A stretch of DNA of 64,000 nucleotides, taken from assembly GCF_921293095.1 (NCBI RefSeq), contig NC_060257.1:57758968-57822967 (forward strand). Direction: 5' to 3'. This document shows, one piece after another, positions 1 to 10,721 of the stretch. Within the stretch, counting starts at the first letter, position 1; every line of letters begins with the position of its first letter. A program made the position numbers and the translations under genes. The notes under the pieces were generated by a model. It was not told where the DNA came from, made no database searches, and saw nothing but the letters and a program-made list of their open reading frames with translations. This stretch comes from Ischnura elegans. Lineage: Eukaryota; Arthropoda; Insecta; Odonata; Coenagrionidae.

Positions 1-330
1 TGTTTTTAGAAGAATTCTCTTTTCTCCCACTCTCATTAGCATTTCCTCATTACTTACTCGGTCGATCCAATTTATCTTCATCATCCATCGGTTACACCAC
101 ATTTCGAATGCTTCCACTCATGACTTCTCTGCTGCTGTCAACGAACAAGTCTCATGCCCCAAATGTAACATCTGTTGAATGGTTTCCTCACTTCTATGCT
201 TATTGTCTCATCTGTAAGAAGTTTCTTTTTGCTGTATAGAGTTCTCTTCCTCCTACGCTATTCCACTCAATATTTCTTTCTTGCTTCGTTCAGAGTCAAT
301 TATTCGGTTTTATAGATATTCATCCATATG
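1..330 (-). pseudogene. LINE (non-LTR retrotransposon) C-terminal remnant
   Basis: On the minus strand, positions 150 down to 1 translate to a stretch containing WIDRVSNEE and RVGEKRILLKT. This is the conserved tail after the reverse transcriptase of many insect LINEs. The same stretch is found at 3576-3836 (WIDRVINEE, RIGEKRSLTKT). Frame breaks and no start or stop show it is dead. The left end is cut by the window edge. Nucleotides 211-300 also resemble 2560-2640. Confidence 0.6.
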
Positions 331-957
331 TTTCTTCGCGATATGTTCATCTCAACCAGTGACGTCAAGGCAAACTTACTTAGCAGTGACGTAACGCTCT
401 TTCCTTAACTTTTTTCAGAAGTTTGTGTTTTTTTATTACAAGGTATTATTTAAATTTTATTGCAAATTTTTTCTGGTTACGAATGTACAAATTAGAAATT
501 TTGAGGCAACAAAACTGACAAAAGTGTTATTTGACTATTATGTCTTTTCTTAACCGATGCCGGAATGGCGTTCCGGCACCATGACACCACTGATCTCAAC
601 TGAAATTCTGTGCAGGCGATGATAATATAAATACACAACGCTCTTCGTGAATCCGTCGAACTGGAGGTACTAGCAGTCTCGCTGGCGAAACCGTTTTCGC
701 CCCAAGCTACCTACGTATGCTGTCGCAGAGCCAGTGGATGCCTGAAGCAAATGACCTTTGATTTCTGTCTTCGGAGTTAAAAATAATACATGAGAAATAG
801 CACCGTTATTTCCTAGTTTCCTCAGCGCAAAGGTTGGCAAATTATTATGTACCAAGCACTCTTAATTGTATATCTAATCATTTTAAAGGTATGGCACGTG
901 TAAAAAATAAAAATTCAGCACTATTAATTGATGGCACAAAAACTTTTCAGACTGTTA
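331..957. other. No recognised feature
   Basis: AT-rich DNA. The short open frames have no family resemblance and no splice context. I see nothing supportable here. Confidence 0.4.
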
Positions 958-1183
958 AGGCCTGTCTTCACGGTACATTAACACGTACGGGTTAATGTCT
1001 CAATGTATGAACGCGAGAATAAACGCCAAAATGCACCGTGTAACCACCCAACTTGTGCGAATGCATGCACAGAAAATAGAACCTGTTCTAATGTATTCGT
1101 ACATGTTCCGTTTGGGTACACAAAAATCATTCATGCAAACAGATATTAACTCGAACGTGTTAATGTATGGTGTAAACAGGCCT
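958..1183. mobile_element. MITE, AGGCCTG-ended family (PIF/Harbinger-like), copy 1
   Basis: The ends read AGGCCTGTCTTCACGGTACA and, inverted, AGGCCTGTTTACACCATACA, giving terminal inverted repeats longer than 25 bp. A TTA lies on both sides (955-957 and 1184-1186), as expected for the 3-bp TWA target duplication of PIF/Harbinger elements. There is no coding capacity. Related copies are at 18118-18636, 39854-40086, 43799-43889 (half) and 60444-60678. The superfamily call is inferred from the target duplication and the GGCC ends. Confidence 0.65.
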
Positions 1184-1254
1184 TTACAGCAGGTAAATTA
1201 TAATGTGATAATGTTTTATGTCTTGATTATAATGTATAAATGCATAATGCGCTG

Positions 1255-1865
1255 CCAGTGTTTGGGACCCTCATGAAAAAGGCTTAATAACAGAGTTAGA
1301 ACGCGTGCAAAGAAGAGCTGCCAGGTATGTGAAAGGTCGTTACGATAGTCTTGTTAGTGTAACTGACCTCTTACATAAACTCGGATGGGAATCTCTGTCG
1401 GACCGTAGATTGAAAAATAGACTAAACCTTTTAGATAAATTCAAGAGCAGTGTCTTTTCTGACGAAGTTAACCATATCTTGCGGACGCCAACGTACTACG
1501 GAAGATCAGATCATATAAATAAAATAAGAGAGATAGATTGCAGAACAGACAGATTCCGAATGTCATTTTTTCCACGATCAATAAGAGATTATAACGGCAG
1601 CAATAGAACGCGTAAATAGATTGCATGACTTGTAGTGTAGCCTACTAACCTATGTAAAACTTACTGCATGTTTCTGAATTTCTATTCTATATTCTATTTC
1701 TAACAGCATATAGTAGTATAGTTTGTTATTATACGGGACGTTTCTTGGACGGTGTGGTGTGCATGTGGGAGTCCAAATGCATGCTGCATGCTGGTGATTG
1801 ATCACCCCCTGCCAAACACCCTAGAGGTGGCTCGCAGGGTAATTTGTAGATGTTGTAGATGAATG
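1255..1865 (+). pseudogene. LINE 3' remnant: C-terminal domain plus 3' tail
   Basis: A frame from about 1262 reads WDPHEKG, then RVQRRAARYVKGRYD and LGWESLSDRR. This is the typical C-terminal region of CR1/Jockey-type LINEs, just downstream of the reverse transcriptase. A frameshift near 1262-1305 and missing upstream domains show a 5'-truncated dead copy. After the coding remnant, 1790-1865 holds a characteristic 3' tail (CACCCCCTGCCA, then GGCTCGCAGGGTAATTTGTA). The tail recurs at 4850-4915 and, in part, at 30910-30950. The same C-terminal domain occurs at 35346-35798 on the minus strand. Confidence 0.75.
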
Positions 1866-2262
1866 TCTAAATCGGGAAATAGTGATGGATATTGTCAAGT
1901 TGTTTTGCAATTAATAGTGTAAATTTTTGTCTGACTTTTAGCTTATCTGACTGATAACTTTTCATGAGTTGGTGATGTCAATAGATTTCCAGTTACTTGA
2001 AGCATTTCGGGGAAGAACCGCTCACTAAGGGAAAAAATCTCTCAAAATGTCACGAAAGGCCAAGGGGTAGCGGAGAAGCCGAGTGCGTGTGACGTAGTAA
2101 ACTTATACGCGGTTGTTGAGGCCATTGACTTTTCGACGCGAATAGCTCGCGAAGTAAGTAACGAATCCGTAAACAATCCATTCATCAAACGTGCTCCATA
2201 TCTAGCATCTTAAGAATTGTTTCCTTACTTGTATTCTCAACTGTAATTAGATTCATCTTTTC
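1866..2262. other. No recognised feature
   Basis: AT-rich sequence between a LINE tail and a hAT-type MITE. No long open frame, RNA gene or obvious repeat was seen. Confidence 0.4.
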
Positions 2263-2546
2263 GAGGGCGGACCAAGGATTTTTTTCTGGGGGGAACACCA
2301 CGGTCTGACAGGCAGGTCTTCTCATATTTGTGATTAAAAACAACATGCAAACAATATTCTACGAAAAATACACTTAATTTACCCAATTGAAAGTCGTTAA
2401 TATTTAAATATTTTTAACTTTTATATTGAAAAATAAAATTCATTAATAACAAACATATTAATATTTGCATTAAAATCTCGTCCATTTTTTAAGCGTCTGA
2501 GGGGGAGGCACGTACCCCCGAACTCCCCCTCCAAAATCCGACTATG
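2263..2546. mobile_element. hAT-type MITE, GGCGGATCC family, degenerate copy
   Basis: The left end GGGCGGACCAAGGATTT and the right end AAAATCCGACTATG are degenerate versions of the ends of the elements at 14192-14424 and 57241-57430. The G-run and C-run blocks just inside the ends (CTGGGGGG, GAGGGGGAGGCACGTACCCCC) match too. There is no coding capacity. The target duplication is not clear in this old copy. Confidence 0.5.
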
Positions 2547-2559
2547 TTTCTTTTTGTAG

Positions 2560-2680
2560 AAGGTCCTCTTCGCATGCTATTCTACTGATTATTTCTTTCT
2601 TGCTTCGTCCATCGTTGGTAATTCGGCTTCCTAGGTAACGAAACTCATTCAACCTCTTCAAGCTCAGAATCTTTATCAGC
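2560..2680 (-). pseudogene. Short LINE fragment
   Basis: This repeats, with changes, the sequence at 211-300 (TTTCTTTTTGTAGAAGGTCC versus the TTTCTTTTTGCTGTATAGAG region, then ATTTCTTTCTTGCTTCG). It is therefore a second small piece of the same LINE, in antisense orientation. No protein motif survives well enough to name a domain. Confidence 0.4.
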
Positions 2681-2689
2681 TAGAAAACT

Positions 2690-3110
2690 CGATGCGTATT
2701 TTCACAGAGATCAGCTGAACCGTTATCTCAGTGGATAATAGATAGGGTGTTGGTGATTGCAAATGAAGGAACTTGAGTTCTCGTACAAGCAGTGCCATGT
2801 GGTCTGATCTAATAGCTGAGTGGGTATAGATTCCGCTCATTGTTTCGTGTGGCATTATCTCTATGAGTGGACTTTGGACATCAATCGGTGCATAGGCCAA
2901 GTCAGCGATATGATCATCTGATTTTCCCAGAATTGCATGCAAGGCAAGAGGAAGGCAGCATAAGGAGTGCTACGTAACAGCATAGAGATAATATAACCTT
3001 GACGCTGAAGAAGTGACGTAATTATATAACGAGAGTGAAGTCCATTATCTAGCTGTGTGCTCTGTATTGTCCGATCATGATTGGTGTACATACGTCCAAG
3101 TGTCTATAAT
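2690..3110. other. No recognised feature
   Basis: Short overlapping minus-strand frames here lack motifs and are probably chance. Confidence 0.35.
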
Positions 3111-3118
3111 GTACTCTA

Positions 3119-3405
3119 CAGTGGCGCAGCGAGGGGTTTTGGGGGATAAACCCCCCCCCCCCCCAGAGCTAAGATTAAGTTTAATCTATTTTATTTATTT
3201 GGATTAATATTACTAATAGAATTGTGTAAGGATTAATAAAATATCCCTCAGAGACCGTAAAACTCACCATTTTCAACCATTTATCTTAATTTTTTTCTCG
3301 CGGAGGGCCCTCGCACCTTCCGATTACCCTGGCAGGGATGCCATACACTCCAGTATTAGCTGCGCCTGAAATCCCCCCTAGCCTTAAATCCTTGCTGCGC
3401 CCCTG
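3119..3405. mobile_element. hAT-type MITE, GGCGCAGC family, copy 1
   Basis: The element starts CAGTGGCGCAGCGAGG and ends TTGCTGCGCCCCTG, giving inverted ends. It is flanked by GTACTCTA (3111-3118) and GTGCTCTA (3406-3413), an 8-bp target duplication with one mismatch, the hAT signature. A G-run followed by a C-run sits just inside the left end. There is no coding sequence. Other copies are at 9427-9557, 39363-39667 and about 57020-57497. Confidence 0.85.
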
Positions 3406-3575
3406 GTGCTCTACGCACTTAACGATACCATACGTGGTTTTCTAAGGGTGCTGGGTATCATTTGAGATAAAATTAAGTAATTGAAACGTTCAATTGAAAT
3501 TCTTATTTTGGTCATCATTGGTCAACAATCCTAAGATTGGTTTGACGCAGCTCTCCACTCAATTCTCCTATCAGC

Positions 3576-3970
3576 TTATCTGTTCACACCTACGTATTTC
3601 TTTTCTTTTACATCCTTCTTTACTTGTTCCATATATTTTGTTCGAGGTCTTCCTTTTCTCTTCCTACCATCCATCTGTCCCTCTAAGATAATCCTCATCA
3701 GGCCATCATATCTCCAGTTATTTCCTATAAGGCTGTTCCGTCTTCTTATCAAGGTTTTCGTGAGGCTTCTCTTCTCTCCAATTCTTCTTAGGACTTCCTC
3801 ATTAATAACTCGGTCAATCCATTTGATCCTCATCATTCTACTCTAGCACCGCATTTCCAAGGCCCCTGTCCTTGCTTTCCCCGCTGCTGTCATTATCCAT
3901 GCCTCACTTCGGTATAGAATAATACCCCAAATGTAGGTTCTTATAAATTGTTTCTTTACGTCCAACATAT
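3576..3970 (-). pseudogene. LINE C-terminal remnant
   Basis: On the minus strand the frame ending at 3576 (open from 3836) reads WIDRVINEEVLRRIGEKR, then IGNNWRYDGLMRIILEG and KRKGRPRTKYMEQVKKD. This matches the conserved tail of R1/Jockey/CR1-group LINE polyproteins (WTDRV..NEEVL..., then H.LR.....L.G...GKR.RGR). Frames further 5' (3840-3970) continue the match in another frame, so the copy carries at least one frameshift. Confidence 0.75.
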
Positions 3971-4222
3971 TTTGGTATAAATATAAATATATAGATGTTA
4001 TATCCCACTAAATTACTGCTATTAACGTTGAAAATAGAATTATCACATGGTGTAATATAGGCACTCCTATGGTAAACAACCAGGGTTGGAGTTGCCTCCA
4101 TGTTAAGTTACCAAAACGAGAAGAAATAAAAAGAAGTTGATTGCTGGGGCGGCCACCGACAGAGCAAGAAAACAACAACATAACAAGAAATGGAAAAAAA
4201 CATTAATTCTCATTGATTGATT

Positions 4223-4847
4223 CAAGGTTGTACCCAGGATCATAACTGGGGGGGCAAGCCATGGTCTAGGGGGAAGCAAGCCATGGTCTGGAGGGGACAA
4301 GCCATGGTCTAGGGAGGGGCAAGCCAAGTTGTGACATTTTAGCATGGAAAAGGTGAACGAAACCAACCTTTTTAAGAAAATTATAACAGCGCTTTACTAG
4401 TTTATGAGTTATTACCTTGAAAAAATAGTATTATTTTAGTGACATATCTTGTACTAATACATATCATTTTTCCCAGAAGCGAAAATAAATTTAGTTAAAA
4501 AAAAACAAAAATAAAAATAATTTTTTTCAAGCAAATAATTACAAAAACAAATAAGTTTTTGTCATAATTTCCTTAAAATTTTGGTTTCATTAACCTTTTC
4601 TGTGCAATAAACTTACAACTTGAACGACCATCATAACTGGGGGGGGGCAAGCCATGGCCTAGGGAGGGGCAAGCCAAGTTGTGACATTTTAGCATGGAAA
4701 AGGTGAATGAATTTTTGAAAACATTTTAAGAAAATTATAACAGCGCTTTATTAGTTTATGAGATTATTTCCTTGAAAAAATAGTTTTATTTATTTAACAG
4801 CCAGTTTGCCACACCCCACCCTAGATTTGATTCTGGGTACGCCCATG
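4223..4847. mobile_element. hAT-type MITE, GGCGTACCCAG family, with internal duplication
   Basis: The left end contains GTACCCAGGATCA and the right end TTCTGGGTACGCCCATG, which are inverted relative to each other. A block of about 200 bp containing CATAACTGGGGGGGCAAGCC and GTGACATTTTAGCATGG occurs twice, near 4240-4440 and 4630-4790. The motif GGGGCAAGCCATGGTCTAGG is repeated three times in the first block. Cleaner copies are at 32431-32707 and about 47279-47530. No target duplication is seen here. Confidence 0.6.
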
Positions 4848-4849
4848 AG

Positions 4850-4915
4850 TTCCAACACCCCCTGCCATACGCATTTTAGGCGGCTTGCGGGGTACTAAGC
4901 AGATGTAGGGGCGGC
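4850..4915 (+). repeat. LINE 3' tail fragment
   Basis: CACCCCCTGCCATACGCATT followed by GGCGGCTTGCGGGGTA and GCAGATGTAG repeats the 3' tail seen after the LINE remnant at 1790-1865. This is an extremely 5'-truncated insertion. Confidence 0.5.
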
Positions 4916-5233
4916 AAGTAATTAGCCGGTGGGCCGCGGGTTGTGGACCTTTGATCTAGATTAGACGCGTTAGTTCACAAGGTGGGCAAGAGATGGTAGG
5001 CAATTCAAAAGATTCTAGAGGAATTCCTCTCCCGTACAACCGCACAGCTGTTTCGGCGGCGGGAACGCTTCTTGGCACTCCTCTCGGACGTACCGTAATG
5101 TCACGAATCAAAAATATCCCCACACGTGGAAATGTAAGTGGAAGGAAAAGAAGAAGGAAAAGTGGAAGGGGAAGACGGAAAGTCACGCGGTTGCACTGGT
5201 GAGAGTGGTGAATGATGAAGCATTCCAGCTGCC
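4916..5233. other. No recognised gene
   Basis: Two short frames overlap on opposite strands (4956-5186 and 4993-5202). They are arginine- or proline-rich, as expected from purine- or pyrimidine-rich DNA, and have no family motif. I treat this stretch as non-coding. Confidence 0.4.
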
Positions 5234-5651
5234 AATAGGGTAGTTTCCTTCATCAAAGAAAACGAAAGGCATTGATTGCTATCCGTTACCCAACATTTGT
5301 GTATTCATAATATACAAATTATTTGGCTTTAGAATGCCAGTTTAGACGAATGTTAATGGTCAATTTTAACCTCATTTGAAAAAGGCCAGATTGGCGCCAT
5401 GCGATGCTACTCCACGTGACGTCACAGGGACCTAGATTTTATTCGACTAGACAGAAGGTTTACATCGTCTGAGATTACCAATGCATGCATGAGGCACAGA
5501 GCTCAGGGAAACATCTCTTAACCCGGTAACGCCTGAATTAAAAAGGTTCTGCGATTTTTGTGGTAACCAATTTTTTTAATACGAATTAAATTCTGAGTCA
5601 TTCAGTGCAAATTTTATTCTTTTATCTCTAATAGTAACCCAGATACAGCCT

Positions 5652-5667
5652 GGTACCATATGGTACC
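5652..5667. repeat. Subterminal palindrome of the piggyBac element (left)
   Basis: GGTACCATATGGTACC is a perfect 16-bp palindrome followed by GCTAGGCG. The same unit occurs near the other end. It is a plausible transposase-binding or bending site, which is inference. Confidence 0.7.
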
Positions 5668-5879
5668 GCTAGGCGTTTAAGGGGTCAAAAAATCGAAATT
5701 TGAAAAACTTTTCGGAAAACACATTTTTAAGCCAAAAACGTTAAATATTTATTATTTTCCGGAAAATATATTCATTTTCATCCAAAATTACGCTCAAATA
5801 TCGATAATATTCAATTAATTATTAAATATTATTGATTATAAAATAGAAGTTATGTATAATTGACGTAGAAATCAAGAAT

Positions 5880-7170
5880 AACATGATTTTAGTGTTTCAC
5901 TCTGTCGTTGCCGCACATGGGAATGAACAAAGCAGTCATAGCATTGCATTTCAAGCATTCTGTTCTTATTCTACTGGTTCAGTTTTCAGTAGCACACCGT
6001 CCCCGCTTGGGCTTGGAGTTTATTTGTTGGTTGTGCCCGTCAAACCTATCAGGGGCATTGGAAAGAAGATAGGCCGCTGTCAGTTGAATGCAATCTTTGA
6101 AACATGAATCAATTACAAATCTATTTCTTTAGCCATGTACTCCATTCCAGTCGCACTTCTGGTAAATTGAGCACGTCCTTGATATTTTAGGGGATCCTTG
6201 TATTCAGCTGTGATTATACTACTGGCCATCGGAACTCAAGCTGAGTTATGTTTTTTCACGATTTCCGCATCAGTATCCATGCGTTAGGCGTCATTGCATC
6301 CTGAATCCAAGTAAAAATGGGCCACGAACATTTTGTCGACCCCCACACTATTTTTCCCAATTCCTTTTTCGTAGGCTTTCACATTCCTGAGTTTTACGAA
6401 GTAGCTATCTGAGCTATTGATGCCCCACACTTTCTAGCCAAACCTAATTAGCCTTCCCCGCATGAATTGCTAAGCCATGTCTTCCAAAAGAGAACATTAT
6501 CGACTCATTGAAACTCAAGGACTGCTTTTCTCTGAAATATCCGCCGAATATTTCTTTTGCCATGCCCATAAAAGGGCGCATTTTCCATATCTTATATGAT
6601 TTATCCATAGCGGTGTAATCACCGCAATGAATAAACCTACGAAGTTGTAGAAATCTGTTACGTCTCATTGTGTAATAAACAAGATTATTTCTGGCGTTTA
6701 GTGCTGCTTCACAATAGTGCCTTTTACTGGGAGTCGTTTTATGCCAACTTATAAAAAGAATTGCAACAAATATTTTCAGTACCTCATGTGTTATATTTGG
6801 GTTATAACAGTTGCAGAATTGTACACACCTATTCGACTCTAACACTTAGTGTGTAAGGACATTTTCGTCAAAGAACAGTTGAAATATTCTACTAGGGGAT
6901 GCTTCATGAAACAGTGAGTTGGTAATCAGGATTACGAGAAATCCTATCGTGCTTTACGATCTCTTCATCATCAAAAACGCGTCCTTCCTCCCTTATTTTA
7001 TACCTTTTGGGTGCTTAACGGCTCTGTCCAGTTTCACTACACTTTTAAAAACTCTCAGACATTTCTTGAAATAAACTCAGCTGACTGTCCACCTTTTCGA
7101 ACAACAACTTCAAATTTGAGCAAAATTGGCGTCCACTCGTTATTCCATTTTCCTCAGTCAGAAGGAAGGT
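5880..7170 (-). pseudogene. piggyBac transposase (PGBD-like), broken
   Basis: The longest intact piece (6845-6444) contains NNLVYYTMRRNRFLQLRRFI and MRPFMGMAKEIF, followed by SFNESIMFSFGRHG. These match the DDE_Tnp_1_7 core of piggyBac transposases, where the usual DE.M..F.GRH motif carries a catalytic Asp. Here the position reads N rather than D. Downstream, a one-base shift near 6446 and an in-frame TAG interrupt a continuing match (KVWGIN, KAYEKGIG) to about 6300. Near 5900-6000 a frame reads KRGRCATEN then RIRTECLKCN, the C-terminal cysteine-rich zinc-binding end. Upstream, about 6900-6850 reads FQLFFDENVLTH, the N-terminal DUF region. Multiple frameshifts make it non-functional. Confidence 0.85.
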
Positions 7171-7746
7171 ATTCATCCTCTCTTTGCAGCAGCACGTGCT
7201 ATATTATAAGCAGTATGTGTAAGTTATTTCGGTTTTACTAGCACATGAAAGTGTGAAAAGTATCGGAGTGTGATTGAGATACGTTAGACAAAAATTAGGA
7301 TTACGCTGCTCTCGTCGAAGTGATGCCTGTCGCGTTGTCGTCTCTCGCCGCCAGCCGTCATTGAATTTTCCCCTTAGCAAGCCCCCTTATTCCCCATCAT
7401 ACCCCCTTCCTAATTGAGTACACGGATACTCTTCCTATTCATGTTTTTCTAAATAGGATTCAGGTATGCAATTATGCCTCCCACTCCTTGAGCCCTCGTG
7501 AGGGTACGAGATTCTGAAAAAATGCGGACAATTTAGGGCCTTATGTACTTGGATGACGTCCTTATAACAAAAAAATTAATTTATGTAAACATTTAATATG
7601 CGTTATAACATTTAAATAACGCAAAATTTATAGTATATTTGATGAAAAATAAATTATTGTAAAATAAAAAACTGTTAGAAAACGAAAACAACAGAAATAT
7701 TCGTATTTACGCCATCCGCCAAAACATGGTAGTGCAAGCGCCTAGC

Positions 7747-7762
7747 GGTACCATATGGTACC
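7747..7762. repeat. Subterminal palindrome of the piggyBac element (inner right)
   Basis: GGTACCATATGGTACC preceded by GCGCCTAGC, so the flank is inverted relative to the copies at 5652 and 8119. Third copy of the same palindrome. Confidence 0.7.
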
Positions 7763-8118
7763 ACCAAAATGTTTTGCATCATAACATCCCAAATATTAGG
7801 CTCACATACAAATACCATGCTTAATATGAAATGTACATGTTATAAAAATCATAATTACATAAAAACATCTTCGTATTATGAGTACATAAGACGCAAGTAA
7901 AGAAAATCGAAATGCTTGCACTAAAAATCCTGTTTTTTTCGCATAGCTAAAAATTCTCAATTTTCAAACGGCTCTAAATACGTTAATTTCAGCTTTAAAA
8001 ATGCAAACTTTTCGGGAAAATGTAAATAAAAACATTCTTATTATGTTTAAACTCTCAAAAACCCAAATAAATTACATTAAATGACAAAAAAGTTACGTTT
8101 AGCATTGCGCTACCGGCT

Positions 8119-8134
8119 GGTACCATATGGTACC
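8119..8134. repeat. Subterminal palindrome of the piggyBac element (right)
   Basis: GGTACCATATGGTACC followed by GCTAGGCGTTAACGGG, which runs straight into the right terminal repeat and TTAA at 8151. Confidence 0.7.
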
Positions 8135-8728
8135 GCTAGGCGTTAACGGGTTAATAATCACTTATTAAAATTGCCTATGGTCAGAAAGTTTCCTTCGTTT
8201 GATATGTTAATAATAATCCTTATTTAAGCCAAGCGCTACCTTCTAGCAGCCTGCATCGTAGCGGCGCTTATAGCCTCGCACCAAAGTGGCCTCACTCGGC
8301 GGCAGCCAGACCCAGAATGACGTCACACGGGCTTTTCCCAGCATTCGTACTTAGCCGTCGCGTTTTCGCGCGCTTGAAATCTTTCACTTTTCATTTAATC
8401 GCGAAAAATAGATATATAGTCATTTAAAAATCTAAGAGCGTGAAATGATCTCTGCTAAGGAGTATTACTCCAGGAGTAGTAATCTTTCGATTTAGGCAAT
8501 CAAAAATGATAGGAAACCACCCTATTACTGTCTAAATTCTTTGCCCTGAAATTCGATCAGATCTGGTTTAATCGATTACAGAATTCACCGTTAAATAGTA
8601 CAAAGTTAAATTTTAAAAAATACTTTTCTCCGAAAACCGTATAAATTGCACTAAAATTAATAAAAAATAAGCTCTTCATCACTTTAAAGATGAAGCGTGG
8701 GCCCTGATTAGGTTTATATATTAATACT

Positions 8729-10458
8729 AGCTGACCCGGCGAACTTCGTAACGCCTAACAATCAATGAACTTACAGTTTAGTTACACCATTTATAAATCA
8801 AGAGCGGCTGTATCGTTTTTAATCATGTTTAATTTATTATAATAAAATATGGATACAAATTCAATAAAACTACGTAAATGAGTATCAAAATTGTTTGTCA
8901 GAAAGACATTTTCTTTATTGAATCTACATAGGGTGGATCGGAGCACGTTTACGCGGATTTTTTTCAATGAATTTTGTTACATTTTAGCTTAAGAGATTTT
9001 GGGCATTGTGGTTTCAAAAAGCAGTTAATGAAATAAAAATTATACGGATTCAGTTGTTGGCTATTTGTGTAATTAACTGTAAAAAAAAATGTTTTTAGGT
9101 CCAAGTCCGTTGCGTAAACTTGGCCCGTTCACGGGGCAGGCTAACACAACGCCAGACCGAAGCTTGACTGATGCTCAAAATCGTGTGAGAAATGCCCCTA
9201 TGAAGCAGCATTCGTATCAAATGACTTTAGGCGCGCCAGGTATAGTATCTCTGTTTGGAAGAAATGCACTGCGTAAACGTGCTGCATGCGTAAACGCACC
9301 ACGGTGTGCCCTACACATTCGAGTTTAATGTCTTGCGTCAAGCACCTTCTAATAAACTACAGTTTTTGTTTTGTTATCAGGCGCAGGATAAAGCGGATGA
9401 AGCTAAATAAATATAGCGAAGTGAAGCAGTGACGCAGCGAGGGGGTTTTTGGGTGTTAAAACCCCCCCTTACCTAAGCGAGTTTTCTGTACCCTACAGAA
9501 CCGTAGTATTTGCTGTCCCTTAAAACCCCCTATCCTTATTTCCTAGCTGCGCTCTTGAAGTGAAGGAAGAAATACAGCGGATGGTTTACCGACTCGTTAA
9601 CATACCACGTTTAATTGATCATGAGAAAATCATGGGTTTTCATTAGCACGTGAGCACCAGCATCACAAAAACTGAAAGACTGACCATGCGATTTGTTAAT
9701 CGTTATCACGAGTGCAACACGAATTGGAAATTGAATACGTTTAGCTCAAAAGGGCATATAAGTTGGGATCATGGAATCTTCGGAATGAGAACTTCCTCAT
9801 CTTTGAGTTTTCCTTTGAGTAAAGTCGCGTGAATCACATTCATTATCAATGTTTTTAAGTCACCAAACGCATTCCGTTGGATAGTTATGGTTGGGGTATG
9901 TTTCGAAAGATTATTAACACAGAGCCTACCTTTAGCTGTAAATCGTGGTAAGCCACGTACGTCCAAGGACTTTAAATATTCAGATAGATAGTTAGTGACT
10001 TTGTCTTCGCCTCGACAGGAACACGGACATTACCGTTTGTCAACAATTGCTTGGAGATTTGTTTGCAAACACGGTAGTTAAGAGTCAACTCGAGCTGGGC
10101 TTACAATCAGCTCTAATTAAATTTTTTAAATGCAATTTCAATATTTTGAATACATTTAGTAATTAAAATGTTATATTGCTACAAAATTCAGTTATTAAAT
10201 TGGTAAAAACAAAACAAATAATTTAATTTGTAGTTTTGACCTACTTATCAATTGTTGTTGCGTTACTAACTCCTAAAAACATGTCACTAAGAAAGAGATG
10301 AATTTTTTTTGGTGAAATTATCCTTTTTTTAATAGCCTATATGTTAACCCCGCCTGAGACGAATCCAAAGAACCAAATCTCATTGAAATCGGTGCAGCCG
10401 TTCTCGAGTTATAAGTGTTCTAACTAACACGATTTTCGACTTTCTTTTATATATATAG
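8729..10458. mobile_element. Unclassified interspersed element, AGCTGACCCGG-start
   Basis: It begins AGCTGACCCGGCGAACTTCG and ends with a short TA microsatellite after GTGCAGCCGTTCTCGAG. Both ends are precisely defined because the right arm of the inverted repeat (13190-13614) shows the empty site. A second, inverted and truncated copy lies at about 19746-20129. Similar ends (CCCGG near the start, CAGCCGTT..GAG near the end) are common in arthropod repeats. I cannot assign the class (RTE LINE, Penelope or Helitron are all possible). No convincing protein is encoded; a 79-codon frame at 9089-9328 has no motif I recognise. Confidence 0.6.
9427..9557. mobile_element. hAT-type MITE, GGCGCAGC family, copy 2
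   Basis: Ends CAGTGACGCAGCGAGG and CTAGCTGCGCTCTTG with a perfect 8-bp target duplication AAGTGAAG (9419-9426 and 9558-9565). It is nested in the 8729-10458 element and is an internally deleted, 131-bp version of the copy at 3119-3405. Confidence 0.85.
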
Positions 10459-10721
10459 ATTGCCTGTCAACCCTTACTCACCCATCAGATTGTCCTACAT
10501 TAATTTTAATAAACCTTATAAGCACCCACCCTTTATTCTCCTATTGATGAAAAGCTTACTTTTTTACTTTTTAGTTATTTTATACTGTTTTTTTTTTAGA
10601 AAAAGCGTGTTTTTGCCTTTTTTATTTAATTTTTATTGAATATAATTATCACTGCATGAACCGAATGTCCGCTATCGGTGTAAAAATCGTGAATAGAATT
10701 TATTTTCACTCTATCTTTTCG

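Larger units (their letters stand above)
5522..8150 (-). mobile_element. piggyBac-superfamily transposon, 2.6 kb, decayed
   Basis: The element begins CCCGGTAACGCC and ends GGCGTTAACGGG, giving a 12-bp inverted repeat with one mismatch. It is flanked by TTAA at 5518-5521 and 8151-8154. TTAA duplication with CCC-starting ends is diagnostic of piggyBac. The interior carries a minus-strand transposase remnant (about 5880-7170). A perfect 16-bp palindrome GGTACCATATGGTACC occurs at 5652-5667, 7747-7762 and 8119-8134. Its insertion inside family A gives the relative age: family A copy first, piggyBac later. Confidence 0.9.
5234..8526. repeat. Family A repeat, copy 1, split by a piggyBac insertion
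   Basis: Family A is a ~665-bp element with ends AATAGGGTAGTTTCC and, inverted, AATAGGGTGGTTTCC. Here the left part (5234-5521) and right part (8151-8526) align to one uninterrupted copy such as 22586-23253. The sequence GTCTTAATAATCACTTATT of that copy is broken exactly at its TTAA by the element at 5522-8150. Other copies are at 15943-16611, 22586-23253, 26404-27068 (inverted) and 30951-31600, with partials at 13526-13614 and 46680-46881. No copy has a protein-coding frame. A CACGTGACGTCAC core is conserved in the left half. Confidence 0.85.
8420..10620. repeat. Left arm of a large inverted repeat
   Basis: Positions 8420-8728 and 10459-10620 together match the reverse complement of 13190-13614 in order. 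Shared landmarks are ATTCGATCAGATCTGG, TTACTCACC, ATTGTCCTACATT and TTACTTTTTTACTTTTTAG. The arm includes the right end of family A copy 1. It is interrupted at about 8729 by the element at 8729-10458. Confidence 0.75.

Noticed and set aside
4956-5202. Overlapping frames on both strands
   Set aside because: Low-complexity basic or leucine/proline content from purine-rich DNA; no motif on either strand.
6444-6845. Intact piggyBac-derived host gene
   Set aside because: Flanking coding continues in other frames past a stop and frameshifts, a catalytic-region Asp is replaced, and the frame sits inside an element with both ends and TTAA.
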